From NCBI GenBank assembly GCA_023374045.1, contig CM041776.1:43530171-43594170 (forward strand): 64,000 bases of DNA, read 5' to 3'. Below, one piece after another: positions 24,601 through 32,835 of this stretch. The notes under the pieces are model-generated. The model saw only the letters and a program-made list of their open reading frames with translations, was not told the origin of the DNA and did not search any database. The position numbers and the translations under genes are program-made. Source of the DNA: Limonium bicolor. Lineage: Eukaryota > Streptophyta > Magnoliopsida > Caryophyllales > Plumbaginaceae. How positions within the stretch are numbered: the first letter of the stretch is position 1; every line of letters begins with the position of its first letter.

Positions 24601-25058
24601 AGGTTACAATTTACCATTTCTACTCATTTGGCAAGTCAATTGCCACAACACATTCTACTACCACCTTACAAGGTGTTCACAATTCTTACACTACCAGCAT
24701 ACGCAATTCAGATACCATGCCACATACTTAGTTCAAATACCATACGCAATACTCAATCCATACACAATGCTTCATTCAGTTCATACATTCCACAATACAT
24801 TCACAATACTTCACAATGTCACTCGTGTCGTATACCGTACAACACAGATGCATTGCTCATTACATACATACCATACACATCGTACTACATACCGAATACT
24901 ACTAGCACTACTTTGTGCCGATACAATACACTTAGCACTACAATTACATACATACCTACTATGCAATGCTAACCCGAAGCAATGCAAAAGCAAAAAGGCT
25001 CTACCCCCCTTAAAAGGGGTACGCCCCGTACCCTCCGTGCTATACGGATACTAGACAT
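24601..25058 (-). other. Element B 3' untranslated region with internal polypurine tract
   Basis: It is non-coding between the integrase stop and the 3' LTR. It carries short CATAC/ATACA repeats (24700-24960) and a second purine tract (minus strand CTTTTAAGGGGGGTAGAG at about 25000-25018) just after the end of pol. The same tract occurs in A1 at 16621-16640 and in A2 near 36980. Confidence 0.55.
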
Positions 25059-26624
25059 CTAGTCTACAAATAAATTCGGGTACTTCGCCTTCATGGCGTC
25101 CTCTAATTCCCAAGTCGCTTCCTCGACATCGTGGTTAGACCACAAGACCTTCACCATTCGTACAGATTTATGGCGAGTGTCTCTTGTCTTCGTATCAAGG
25201 ATTCGCAATGGAGTCTCGACATATCTCATCGTCGGCTCTAGGGATAAGTGTTCGGGTTCTAATACGTGAGAGGGATCGGCTATGTATTTCTTGAGTTGTG
25301 ATACATGAAAGACATCATGAACACGCCCCAATTCTTCAGGCAATGCTAGCCTATAAGCTACGGCTCCGATCCTCTCGGTAATGGCATACGGGCCTACAAA
25401 TTTCGGGCTCAGCTTGCCCTTTTGGCCAAATCGAAAGACACCCTTCATAGGTGAGACACGTAAGAACACTTGGTCGCCCACGGCGAACTCAAGGTCGCGT
25501 CGTCGCACATCCGCATAGGATTTCTGTCTATCTTGGGCTGCCTTCATATTAGCTCGGATTTGTTGTACCTCAGCTTGTACTTGTTCCAAATATTCCGGTC
25601 CTATGATGACCGCTTCACTTGACTCATCCCAACACAGCGGGGTACGGCAAGGTCTACCATACAAAGCTTGGAATGGCGACATCTTAATCGAAGCATGATA
25701 GCTATTGTTATACGAAAACTCGATAAGATGAAGCTTCTCAATCCAGCTCCCCTGGAAATCCAAGGCACATGCTCTAAGCATGTCCTCTAGTGTCTGGATG
25801 GTCCTTTCTGTCTGACCGTCGGTCTGTGGGTGGAAGGCGGTGCTAAGCTTCAACTCAGTACCCAGCGCTTCCCGTGTTGCTCTCCAGTATCTCGAAAGAA
25901 ACCTGGTGTCGCGGTCAGATACAATGGTTTTCGGAACTCCGTGGTGTCGGATGATCTCCTTGTCGAATAGCTCTGCGAGCTTCGCCACCTTCCAAGTGTC
26001 CTTCATCGGTATGAATCGGGCAACCTTGGTGAGGCGATCGACTACTACCCAGATCATGTTGAGTCCTCCCCTAGCAGGTGGGAGTCCAACAACAAAATCC
26101 ATAGAAATGTCGTGGAATTTCCACTCCGGAATGGGCATAGATTGCACCATTCCTCCCGGTCTTCGGTGCTCAAACTTCACTTTCTGGCAAGTGAGACACC
26201 TCAGAACATACTCAGTCACGTCTGATTTCATTCCTTGCCACCAGAAGTACCTCTTCATGTCTTTGTACATTTTAGAGGCTCCCGGATGGACATGCAATGT
26301 CGAACAATGTGACTCTCGCAGAATGCGATCCCTTAGCTCAGCATTGCTTCGGGGGACGCATAATCTGCCATTCAATCGGATCAGACCATCTTCATGCAAT
26401 TCGAAGTCGTACTTTCGGCTCTCGAAGGTACCATTTGTGATTTTCTGTCTGATCTCTGTGAAGTAAGGGTCGCTCAACTGAGCGTCTCGCACCTCGTCAA
26501 CCAAGCTAGAAGAAGCGAGTAGCGAATGGAGCGAGTGTGCTCGACGGCTCAGGGCGTCGGCTACCACGTTTGCCTTCCCTTCTTTATACTGGAGGTTGAT
26601 GTCATAATCTGATAGGAACTCCAT
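25059..26624 (-). CDS. Element B integrase with C-terminal chromodomain
   Basis: This is the C-terminal part of the pol polyprotein, 521 residues. It opens with the end of RNase H (VVADALSRR). An HHCC zinc domain follows (HVHPG and later CLTCQK), then a D,D,E catalytic core ([28 protein letters not shown]), then the GPY-type region ([22 protein letters not shown]). The last 55 or so residues, with VKVLW and EATWELE, form a chromodomain of the Tekay/Del type. Integrase joins cDNA to host DNA; in this lineage the chromodomain is thought to steer insertion toward heterochromatin. This frame is intact, unlike gag and RNase H. The listed start is simply where the frame opens; the protein would come from a polyprotein. 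Confidence 0.95.
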   Translation of the reverse strand: MEFLSDYDINLQYKEGKANVVADALSRRAHSLHSLLASSSLVDEVRDAQLSDPYFTEIRQKITNGTFESRKYDFELHEDGLIRLNGRLCVPRSNAELRDRILRESHCSTLHVHPGASKMYKDMKRYFWWQGMKSDVTEYVLRCLTCQKVKFEHRRPGGMVQSMPIPEWKFHDISMDFVVGLPPARGGLNMIWVVVDRLTKVARFIPMKDTWKVAKLAELFDKEIIRHHGVPKTIVSDRDTRFLSRYWRATREALGTELKLSTAFHPQTDGQTERTIQTLEDMLRACALDFQGSWIEKLHLIEFSYNNSYHASIKMSPFQALYGRPCRTPLCWDESSEAVIIGPEYLEQVQAEVQQIRANMKAAQDRQKSYADVRRRDLEFAVGDQVFLRVSPMKGVFRFGQKGKLSPKFVGPYAITERIGAVAYRLALPEELGRVHDVFHVSQLKKYIADPSHVLEPEHLSLEPTMRYVETPLRILDTKTRDTRHKSVRMVKVLWSNHDVEEATWELEDAMKAKYPNLFVD

Positions 26625-27024
26625 CCACCTCCTTTGTCTTAAATTCAGCTCTCTGGGTAAATACGTACTGCAGGCTTTTGTGGTCGGAGTAGATGGTGAT
26701 GCTTACCCCATAGAGATAGTGTCGCCATATCTTCAAGGCGAAGACAATGGCTCCTAACTCTAGATCATGTGTCGGGTAATTCTCCTCATGCTTTTTCAGC
26801 TGGCGAGAAGCATAGGCTACCACCTTGCCATGCTGCATGAGCACGCATCCCATTCCCTTACCCGATGCATCACAATACACCTCAAATCCCTCTGTGCCCT
26901 CTGGAAGTGTGAGAACTGGCGCTGAGGTCAATGAGTCTTTCAGTGTCTCTGGAAGGATAGTTCGCACTCCTTTGTCCATACAAAGGGTGCATCTTTCTTC
27001 ATCAGTGACGTCATGGGCTTAGCG
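26602..27024 (-). CDS. Element B RNase H, frameshifted at both ends
   Basis: The frame encodes the Ty3-type RNase [17 protein letters not shown] with the first catalytic Asp, [26 protein letters not shown] with the catalytic Glu, and [12 protein letters not shown] with the second Asp. It normally continues from RT and into integrase without a break. Here the RT frame ends shortly after KDFSK (near 27020). The connection-domain residues [16 protein letters not shown] lie in another frame. A further shift near 26955 leads into this frame, and another near 26650 leads into integrase. RNase H removes genomic RNA during cDNA synthesis; this copy could not make it as part of one polyprotein. Confidence 0.85.
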
Positions 27025-28434
27025 ACTTTGAGAAGTCCTTTACAAACCTCCGGTAGTAACCGGCTAAACCAAGAAAGCTCCGGATGTCGGTAACAGTCTT
27101 AGGTCTAGGCCATGATCGCACTGCTTCGATTTTAGATGGATCTACTGATATACCCGCGCTCGATATGACATGACCAAGGAATGATACCTGATCTAGCCAA
27201 AACTCGCATTTGGAGAACTTCGCATACAGCTGGTTCTCGCGCAGTGTCTCAAGTACTTTTCTCAAGTGGTTTTCATGCTCTTCTGGTGACTTCGAATACA
27301 CAAGAATGTCGTCAATGAATACTACTACCGAAGTGTCCAGCTGATCACTGAATAACCGATTCATTAGGTCCATGAACTTGGCTGGTGCATTAGACAAACC
27401 GAATGGCATCACCGTGAATTCGTAGTGGCCATATCTTGTTCGGAATGCTGTTTTCTCAATGTCTTGCTCCTTAATAGCAATTTGATGATATCCGGATCGG
27501 AGATCAATCTTAGAAAAGACAGATGCTCCCTTCAACTGATCGAACAGGTCGTCGATGCGTGGCAATGGGTATTTATTCTTTACTGTGACCGCATTCAATT
27601 CGCGGTAGTCGATGCAGAGGCGGAGACTACCGTCCTTCTTCTTCACGAAGAGGACCGGTGCTCCCCAGGGTGATACGCTCGGGCGTATAAACCCTTTGTC
27701 GAGAAGGTCATGTAATTGTTCTTTGAGTTCTGCCATTTCTGCTGGTGCCATACGGTATGGTGCCCTAGCAATGGGACCCGTACCCGGTACAAGGTCGATT
27801 TCAAACTCTACCGCTCTCTGTGGTGGCATACCAGGTAGCTCCTTGGGAAATACATCAGGAATTCTGAGACTACTGCTACCGTCACTGAACTCTGGATCTC
27901 TCTCCAGGTCTTGCACGTGACATAAATATACTTCGTGCCCTTTTCTGAGCTCCCGATACATTGCCATAGCGGAGATGACTGTGGTTGAAGGCTCTCTTGG
28001 TCTCTGGCGGTATGAAACAGTGACCCCAGATGGACTCTTGAGTAGCAAGCGGTGCTCGGCGCATAGGATCCGTCCCTTGTGCCGCTCCAACCAGTTCATT
28101 CCAATTATCAAGTCGAATCCCAATCCGTTGAATTCAATGAAGGAAATGGGAAACGCTTCGCCTTTGATTTGAATGGTGGCGGTGTGGTAATACTTAGTGC
28201 ATTTTACTCGCTCCTTCGACGGGAGAGTAACCAAGAAGTTTGGTAGCTCATCTGCGTCTAGCCCCAACCTTGTAGCGAATGATGGCGATACAAAGGTGTG
28301 AGAGGCGCCGGAGTCGAATAATACTTTGGCTTCGATGCCGTTTACTGGGAATGTTCCCGTTAGAATGGTGCCGCTTCTGCCGGCTTGTTCTTCGGTGAGG
28401 ATGCTCAGGCTACCTTCGGTACCGAGTCCACAAC
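27011..28434 (-). CDS. Element B protease and reverse transcriptase
   Basis: The open frame begins at the predicted splice acceptor (28435/28434). It holds a retropepsin with active site [10 protein letters not shown], then RT with [47 protein letters not shown] and the catalytic [12 protein letters not shown], then the thumb region ([11 protein letters not shown]). The residue order and wording are those of Ty3/gypsy chromoviruses. RT copies the RNA from the tRNA-Met primer and protease cleaves the polyprotein. The frame stops at KDFSKSLSP because of a shift before the RNase H connection. Upstream the frame closes with a TAG two codons beyond the acceptor, which supports a splice start instead of an ATG. 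Confidence 0.95.
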
Positions 28435-28576
28435 CTATTGATTCATAAGATTATAAGTAAGGATGGTGGAACGCAAGTGGAATTTAATAACCAACACTGC
28501 TTTTATTGAATAACCAACCATCATACATACTGTGTCTCTAATACACGTTACTACTGGATTACATGATACTACAAGA
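28435..28576 (-). other. Non-coding tail of the AlkB gene with AATAAA
   Basis: Between the AlkB stop and the protease acceptor lie 142 bp on the minus strand. They resemble a plant mRNA 3' UTR: TGTATG-type elements, an AATAAA at 28502-28507 and a T/G-rich stretch after it. The segment ends in a usable acceptor, CAATAG. It could be a captured 3' UTR or an internal polyadenylation site; both are inference. Confidence 0.4.
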
Positions 28577-29329
28577 TTAATACTTTCTAAAGGTGAGGTT
28601 CAGGCGTCCTGGTTTCATGTGTGTGGCATTGATCACTGCCGGTGGTGCCGTATTCAACTTGATCTTCTGGATCCCGTGATACAGCAACCTTGATTTTCCA
28701 CCCATGATGAGGACATCTCCTGATCTCAATACCAATTTCTCTGCGAGGTCCACACGCTTCCGCTCGCTATACAAAAATACGGCGTCATCACCAATGGACC
28801 AAGACACTACGGGCACTCCTAGTTCAAGAGATTCCGCTGTCTCGTCCTTCTTGGTGTAAGCCAAGTCGTCCTTCTTTCTCATAGAAGTTGACAATACATA
28901 CATCTGCTTCAAGTGCAGGAATTGGTTCATCTTCATACTGTTGTGCAATTTCTACAGCTTGTGTGACAAGCGTTTGGAATTCTGGGGGTATTGCTGGAGG
29001 TGTTGCTCCGTCTCTTGTTCGCGTTGTTTGGTATGTCTTGGTATAAGGGTTCCAATCCTTTCCCAAGCACATAAGCTTCAGCTTCATTGTAGCTCCACCG
29101 GGGAATTCGGGTGTATAAAATCCTCCTGGACCCATTCCTAACTCGTTGCATCGTCGGATGATTGAAATCTGTGCTTCGGGTGTCAGGTATCCTTTTAATA
29201 AGATCATACCTGGGCGGATACCTGACACTGTCGTTGTTGAAGTGGTGATGGCGATGTCGGTCTCTTCATGAGGTGAGTTTGAAGGTATTGGGTAACAATA
29301 AGGAATTTCCCTAAGGTGGTAAATTACAT
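28577..29329 (-). CDS. ALKBH1-type AlkB dioxygenase within element B, frameshifted
   Basis: AlkB proteins are Fe(II)/2-oxoglutarate dioxygenases that remove methyl groups from nucleic acids. The wording here is closest to plant ALKBH1: RPGMILLKGYL at the core start, GGFYTPEF, VNFYEKEGRLGLHQ, PVVSWSIGDDAVFLY, GDVLIMGGKSRLLYHG and RLNLTFRKY before the stop. Visible ligands are the N-x-Y pair, the first His, the distal His (YHG) and the R-x-N-x(3)-R motif for 2-oxoglutarate. At 28850 the reading frame shifts exactly where the Asp of HxD should be, as if two bases were lost, so this copy is inactive. The frame is open upstream to beyond 29329 without its own early ATG, and an in-frame acceptor at 29330/29329 could join it to gag. 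It lies in sense with gag and pol. Family assignment is firm; the role in the element is unknown. Confidence 0.88.
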
Positions 29330-29493
29330 CTAGAGTAGTTCTAGGCTTACTAATTCATTTCATGCTCACATACTTCCATGTTACTACTCATACTCAATTT
29401 CATACTTCAAGTACTTACGCATTCATACATTACTCATACAGATACTTCACTACTTAGACATGCTCTTCAAGGATTAAAGGTTACGATAGTTAC

Positions 29494-30926
29494 CTGGGCC
29501 GGACTTAGTCCCGGACCCGTCACGGTCATGATGTGTAAGGCCGGCTGCCTCTGCGGTGCGCCCTTCTGCGGACCTCGGGACCCTGTCCCTGTGAGGTGCT
29601 GGGCATGAGCATCGCCAGATGCAACTCCTTGCCCTCACGCTGCTTGTAGCCCTGGTAGTTGCCCTTGGGCCTGAATTCTCCGGGCATGCATTGGCACGGT
29701 GGCCCGGTTTCTGACACGTGAAGCAGCGGATCTCCCTTCCTTGGCAATCTGTGCCGGGATGATCCTTGTTGCAGTTACGGCAGATGTAACTGCGGCCATC
29801 AGATTGGTTCTTGCCCTGGCCAAATCCAGAACCTATAGCTTCCAAGTTAGCAAGGTTCGGTATACTTACAATATCTACATACATACTAATTCACAGTGTA
29901 CTAATTGGTTTTGGTTACTTACCCCTGTAGGGCTGAGACCTCAGTGGCTTTGCTGCCACTGGTGCGGTGTAGGCAAGCTGCAATGGCTCAGCTGCCTTGC
30001 CCTTCTCAGCATGGGCACCGCCGTCTCCTGAAGTGTTCTTCTGAGAATACTTCTTCTTCTTCTTCCATGGTTTGGATTGGTTGGTCATCGGAGGTGTTAC
30101 CTTTGCTGCCTTGCGCTTCAGCGCTTGCTCTCATCTCTCAGCTGGCAGGTGATCTCCTCGGAGCAGCATGGTAACACTCCTGAATTACTTAGGCATTAGG
30201 TTACACTTACATACGGGAATACTTATTTACATTACTCATGGCTTTTTAAGGGTTCAACTTGTTTACCTGAAGGGAGGTAAACCGTGTGAAGCCCATGCCA
30301 TACCGGAGTCGATGGCTCAATCCGCCGTAGAAGCGGTCGACCAAGACTTGGCCGGTATACCCAAGGTCGGGTAGAAGTCTGAGAAGAGAGGTGAAGGTGC
30401 GGTAATATTCATCAACCGTCATCTTCTCGGTCATTTTCAACGCATCGAGCTCAAGCCTTTTCTTGGTCTTGACATGCTCGGGGTAGTACTTAGATCGGAG
30501 GAGAGAGGTGAATGCTTCCCATCCGAATGCCGGATCAGCTACGTGCTCGGCCTTAACGAGCTTCCACCAGTCCATAGCCGCGTCCTTCAGATAGTACGCA
30601 GCTATTCTCACTCGACTCCAGCGGGAGTCTCAAGTGTGTCGAAGGCCGTCTCCATCTCGGAGAGGTAGGCCTCGAGCTTGGCGGGGTCGCTCTCGCCTCT
30701 AAAGTGCAGGTCGAAGGTCGGCGACTGCTTTTACCCAATTAGTCTCACGGGGATGAGGTGGGTCGGGCTGCTGCTGCTGCTGCTGCTGTGTTTGCTGTGT
30801 AGCTGTACAGCAGTGATTACTTGGTAGCATCTGTGCTACCGTGGCGGCGACGATCTCAGCTATCGTCTGCGCGCCCGGTCCACCAGATGTCTCTCCTCTA
30901 GGTCGGCCTCGACCTCGTCCTGACAT
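29494..30926 (-). CDS. Element B gag with two small introns and CCHC zinc knuckles
   Basis: Gag forms the particle that packages the RNA. It starts at a true ATG at 30926 (MSGRGRGRPRG), with a polyglutamine run at about 30770-30795. The capsid-like core includes AAYYLKDAAMDWWKLV, KMTEKMTVDEYYRTFTSLL and GYTGQVLVDRFYGGLSHRLR. After intron 1 it continues with ECYHAA and CQLRDESKR, then a lysine-rich linker. After intron 2 come CRNCNKDHPGTDC (C-x2-C-x3-H-x4-C, non-canonical) and CFTCQKPGHRANAC (canonical CCHC). There are frame changes near 30720, near 30155-30170, near 30125 and after the second knuckle, so this copy cannot make full Gag. Domain order is that of Tekay-type chromoviruses. Confidence 0.85.
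29833..29932 (-). other. Predicted intron 2 in gag (100 bp, GT-AG)
   Basis: The donor is AGGG|GTAAGT and the acceptor GCTATAG|GTTCTG, with a good branch-point sequence TGCTAAC about 16 bases before the acceptor. Removing it joins QPYRG to SGFGQGKNQSDG in frame (split codon G|GT) just before the zinc knuckles. Confidence 0.72.
30180..30266 (-). other. Predicted intron 1 in gag (87 bp, GT-AG)
   Basis: The donor is CTTCAG|GTAAAC and the acceptor AATTCAG|GAGTGT. Removing it joins TRFTSLQ to ECYHAA in frame (phase 0), which restores the usual LQ-x2-Y-x-AA wording of chromoviral Gag. The sequence inside is AT-rich and stops the frame after VNKLNP. Confidence 0.72.
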
Positions 30927-31116
30927 CTGAACAAGTGTGGATTACATTAGATGTTGATACTATGACCTCATGGTCTTCATTCAAGCAATGTATCGTCTTG
31001 CAGACGTCAAGGGTATCCGTTATTGCTAACGGTAGTTCCTAGTTAGGTTTCTAAGTATCCGTCTTAAGACGGTTGAAATCCTAACTCGGTAATCACTATA
31101 CTTAATACTTCTAATC
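30927..31116 (-). other. Element B 5' leader between primer site and gag
   Basis: About 190 bp of non-coding leader on the minus strand lie between the PBS hairpin and the gag ATG. It contains short AACTCGG and CCGTCTTAAGACGG-like inverted words but nothing I can name. A related leader occurs in A1 (about 20340-20435). Confidence 0.5.
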
Positions 31117-31144
31117 ATCAGAGCGAGACTTCGCTCTGATACCA
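31117..31144 (-). promoter_or_regulatory. Element B primer-binding site in a perfect 10-bp hairpin
   Basis: On the minus strand TGGTATCAGAGC (31133-31144) matches the complement of the initiator tRNA-Met 3' end over 12 bases and lies five bases from the LTR. Nine of its bases belong to a perfect inverted repeat: ATCAGAGCGA (31117-31126) and TCGCTCTGAT (31131-31140) around a GACT loop. The tRNA-binding site would therefore be paired in the folded RNA until opened. Confidence 0.85.
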
Positions 31145-31149
31145 CTTTT

Positions 31150-32800
31150 TGTAACACCCCAACCGCTAATCCTTTCTTACTCCTCTAATCATGCTCATAA
31201 TTACCAGAATCGCAGCGGAATACTTACTTACTCCCGGCGGGTGATACAATGCCGTTAACCATCCAAGATCAACAAGGCTACACTACTTACCATCTCGTCT
31301 GACGATTAGAATAACAAATACTACTACTTACTTTACAATACCAAATACTTAGATTACAATTGATTACCGAGTATACCGAATTATATGAATTACAATCCAA
31401 TTTACTTCCCAAAATGGAGTTTATACAACCTCTCCTTACTATCCAATTAAATTCATTATCCAAAAAGGTGTACCACATGGTACACCGGCTACTCAAAAGG
31501 CCTAGCCGTGTACAACTCGGTACACTATTCAATTCTACTCCTACTCCAAAAAGAATCACATGCTGCCCTTACTCTACCTCACGCCTCGCGGGTACCTGTG
31601 GAGTAAAAACATTCCCCCGAGGGGGTCAGCTTACGCTGAACATGATAACCGCATACCCCGCGTACTAGCGAGGGTACGCCAACTATTTGGTCGTATACAT
31701 GCGGTTCGTTTCATACACATACATACATGCTTTATACAATACAATTCAATACATTCATTTCAAGGCATACATTCATACAATACATACAAGCATGGAAGAC
31801 AATACAAGTCAACCGTTATACTTACCGAATACTCACCGCATTACGGAGACACAATTCTCCAATACATACAAAGGTCCAGTTAGCCTTATTACACACCCGG
31901 GTTAATCGGATGTTCAATACTCTTTTACTCCGGGTCAATGACTTACAATAGTCAAGACCATACATTACAATACTTACATACTTACATACTTACTTCCAGT
32001 TAAGTCGGTATGACCTCCGGGCAGGGAGTACTATCTCCCACCACCGGGCTTTAAGATGGCACACTAATCCAGGATGCTACCCATACAAAGGGAATTGGTC
32101 CAAGGAAAAGATCATAGCCAGGATTCGGTTCCAACCTCTTGTGGTTCCTTATCCTCACGCGTGGCCGAAACTATATCGGGCTTCTACTCATTCCATTTCT
32201 CATTACTCATGTTAGGAGTTAGGTTGTTAGGAATTAGTAGAAGTCCATACTTACTTTCCATACATACATACAATACACAAGTACTCATACTTGCACATAC
32301 ACTCATTTCCATTCATTCATTTCATGAATTATACAAACTAAATGTTCAAGGCAATAACAAGAACAATATAGTTCAAACACAATTATGTGCAATATAATCC
32401 GGTTCATGCATTTATCTTGTTGGTGATCACATAAACACAAATCGGGGTAACCAAGTTAGGATACAGGGCATGAAGAAATCATACCGTTCACCGTCGTTTA
32501 CGTTCTACTACCGGGTCCTTTGATGATCAACTATTGAATTCCTATACATACATGGAGTATTATGATCAATGATCTATTATTGATCTAACTTGCTCCTACA
32601 TTGGCCTACAATGTATACTTGTTACTTCATTACTTTCTTACTTGGTTATTAAACCATTCCTTTCTCATACTCTTATTTTTCTTTCTTACCTTTACTATTT
32701 CATTTGTTATGTACTACTACATGTACATGCATATGTGTATTAGGCATATATATGTATATATACATGTCCATATGATTGCTATAATCATATTATAAAAATA

Positions 32801-32835
<35 letters not shown>

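Larger units (their letters stand above)
28435..29493 (-). other. Predicted intron 3 of element B (1,059 bp), containing AlkB
   Basis: The donor CCCAG|GTAACT at 29493 follows the zinc-knuckle region, and the acceptor CAATAG|GTTGTG at 28435 precedes protease. The split codon G|GT keeps the zinc-knuckle frame in phase with protease. An alternative acceptor CTCTAG at 29330 gives G|AT and is in phase with AlkB. The first 150 bases are low-complexity. Because gag has frameshifts just upstream, the true phase of the donor exon is less certain than for introns 1 and 2. Confidence 0.55.

Noticed and set aside
25840..26466. Plus-strand frame of 208 residues
   Set aside because: It is the antisense shadow of the intact integrase frame.
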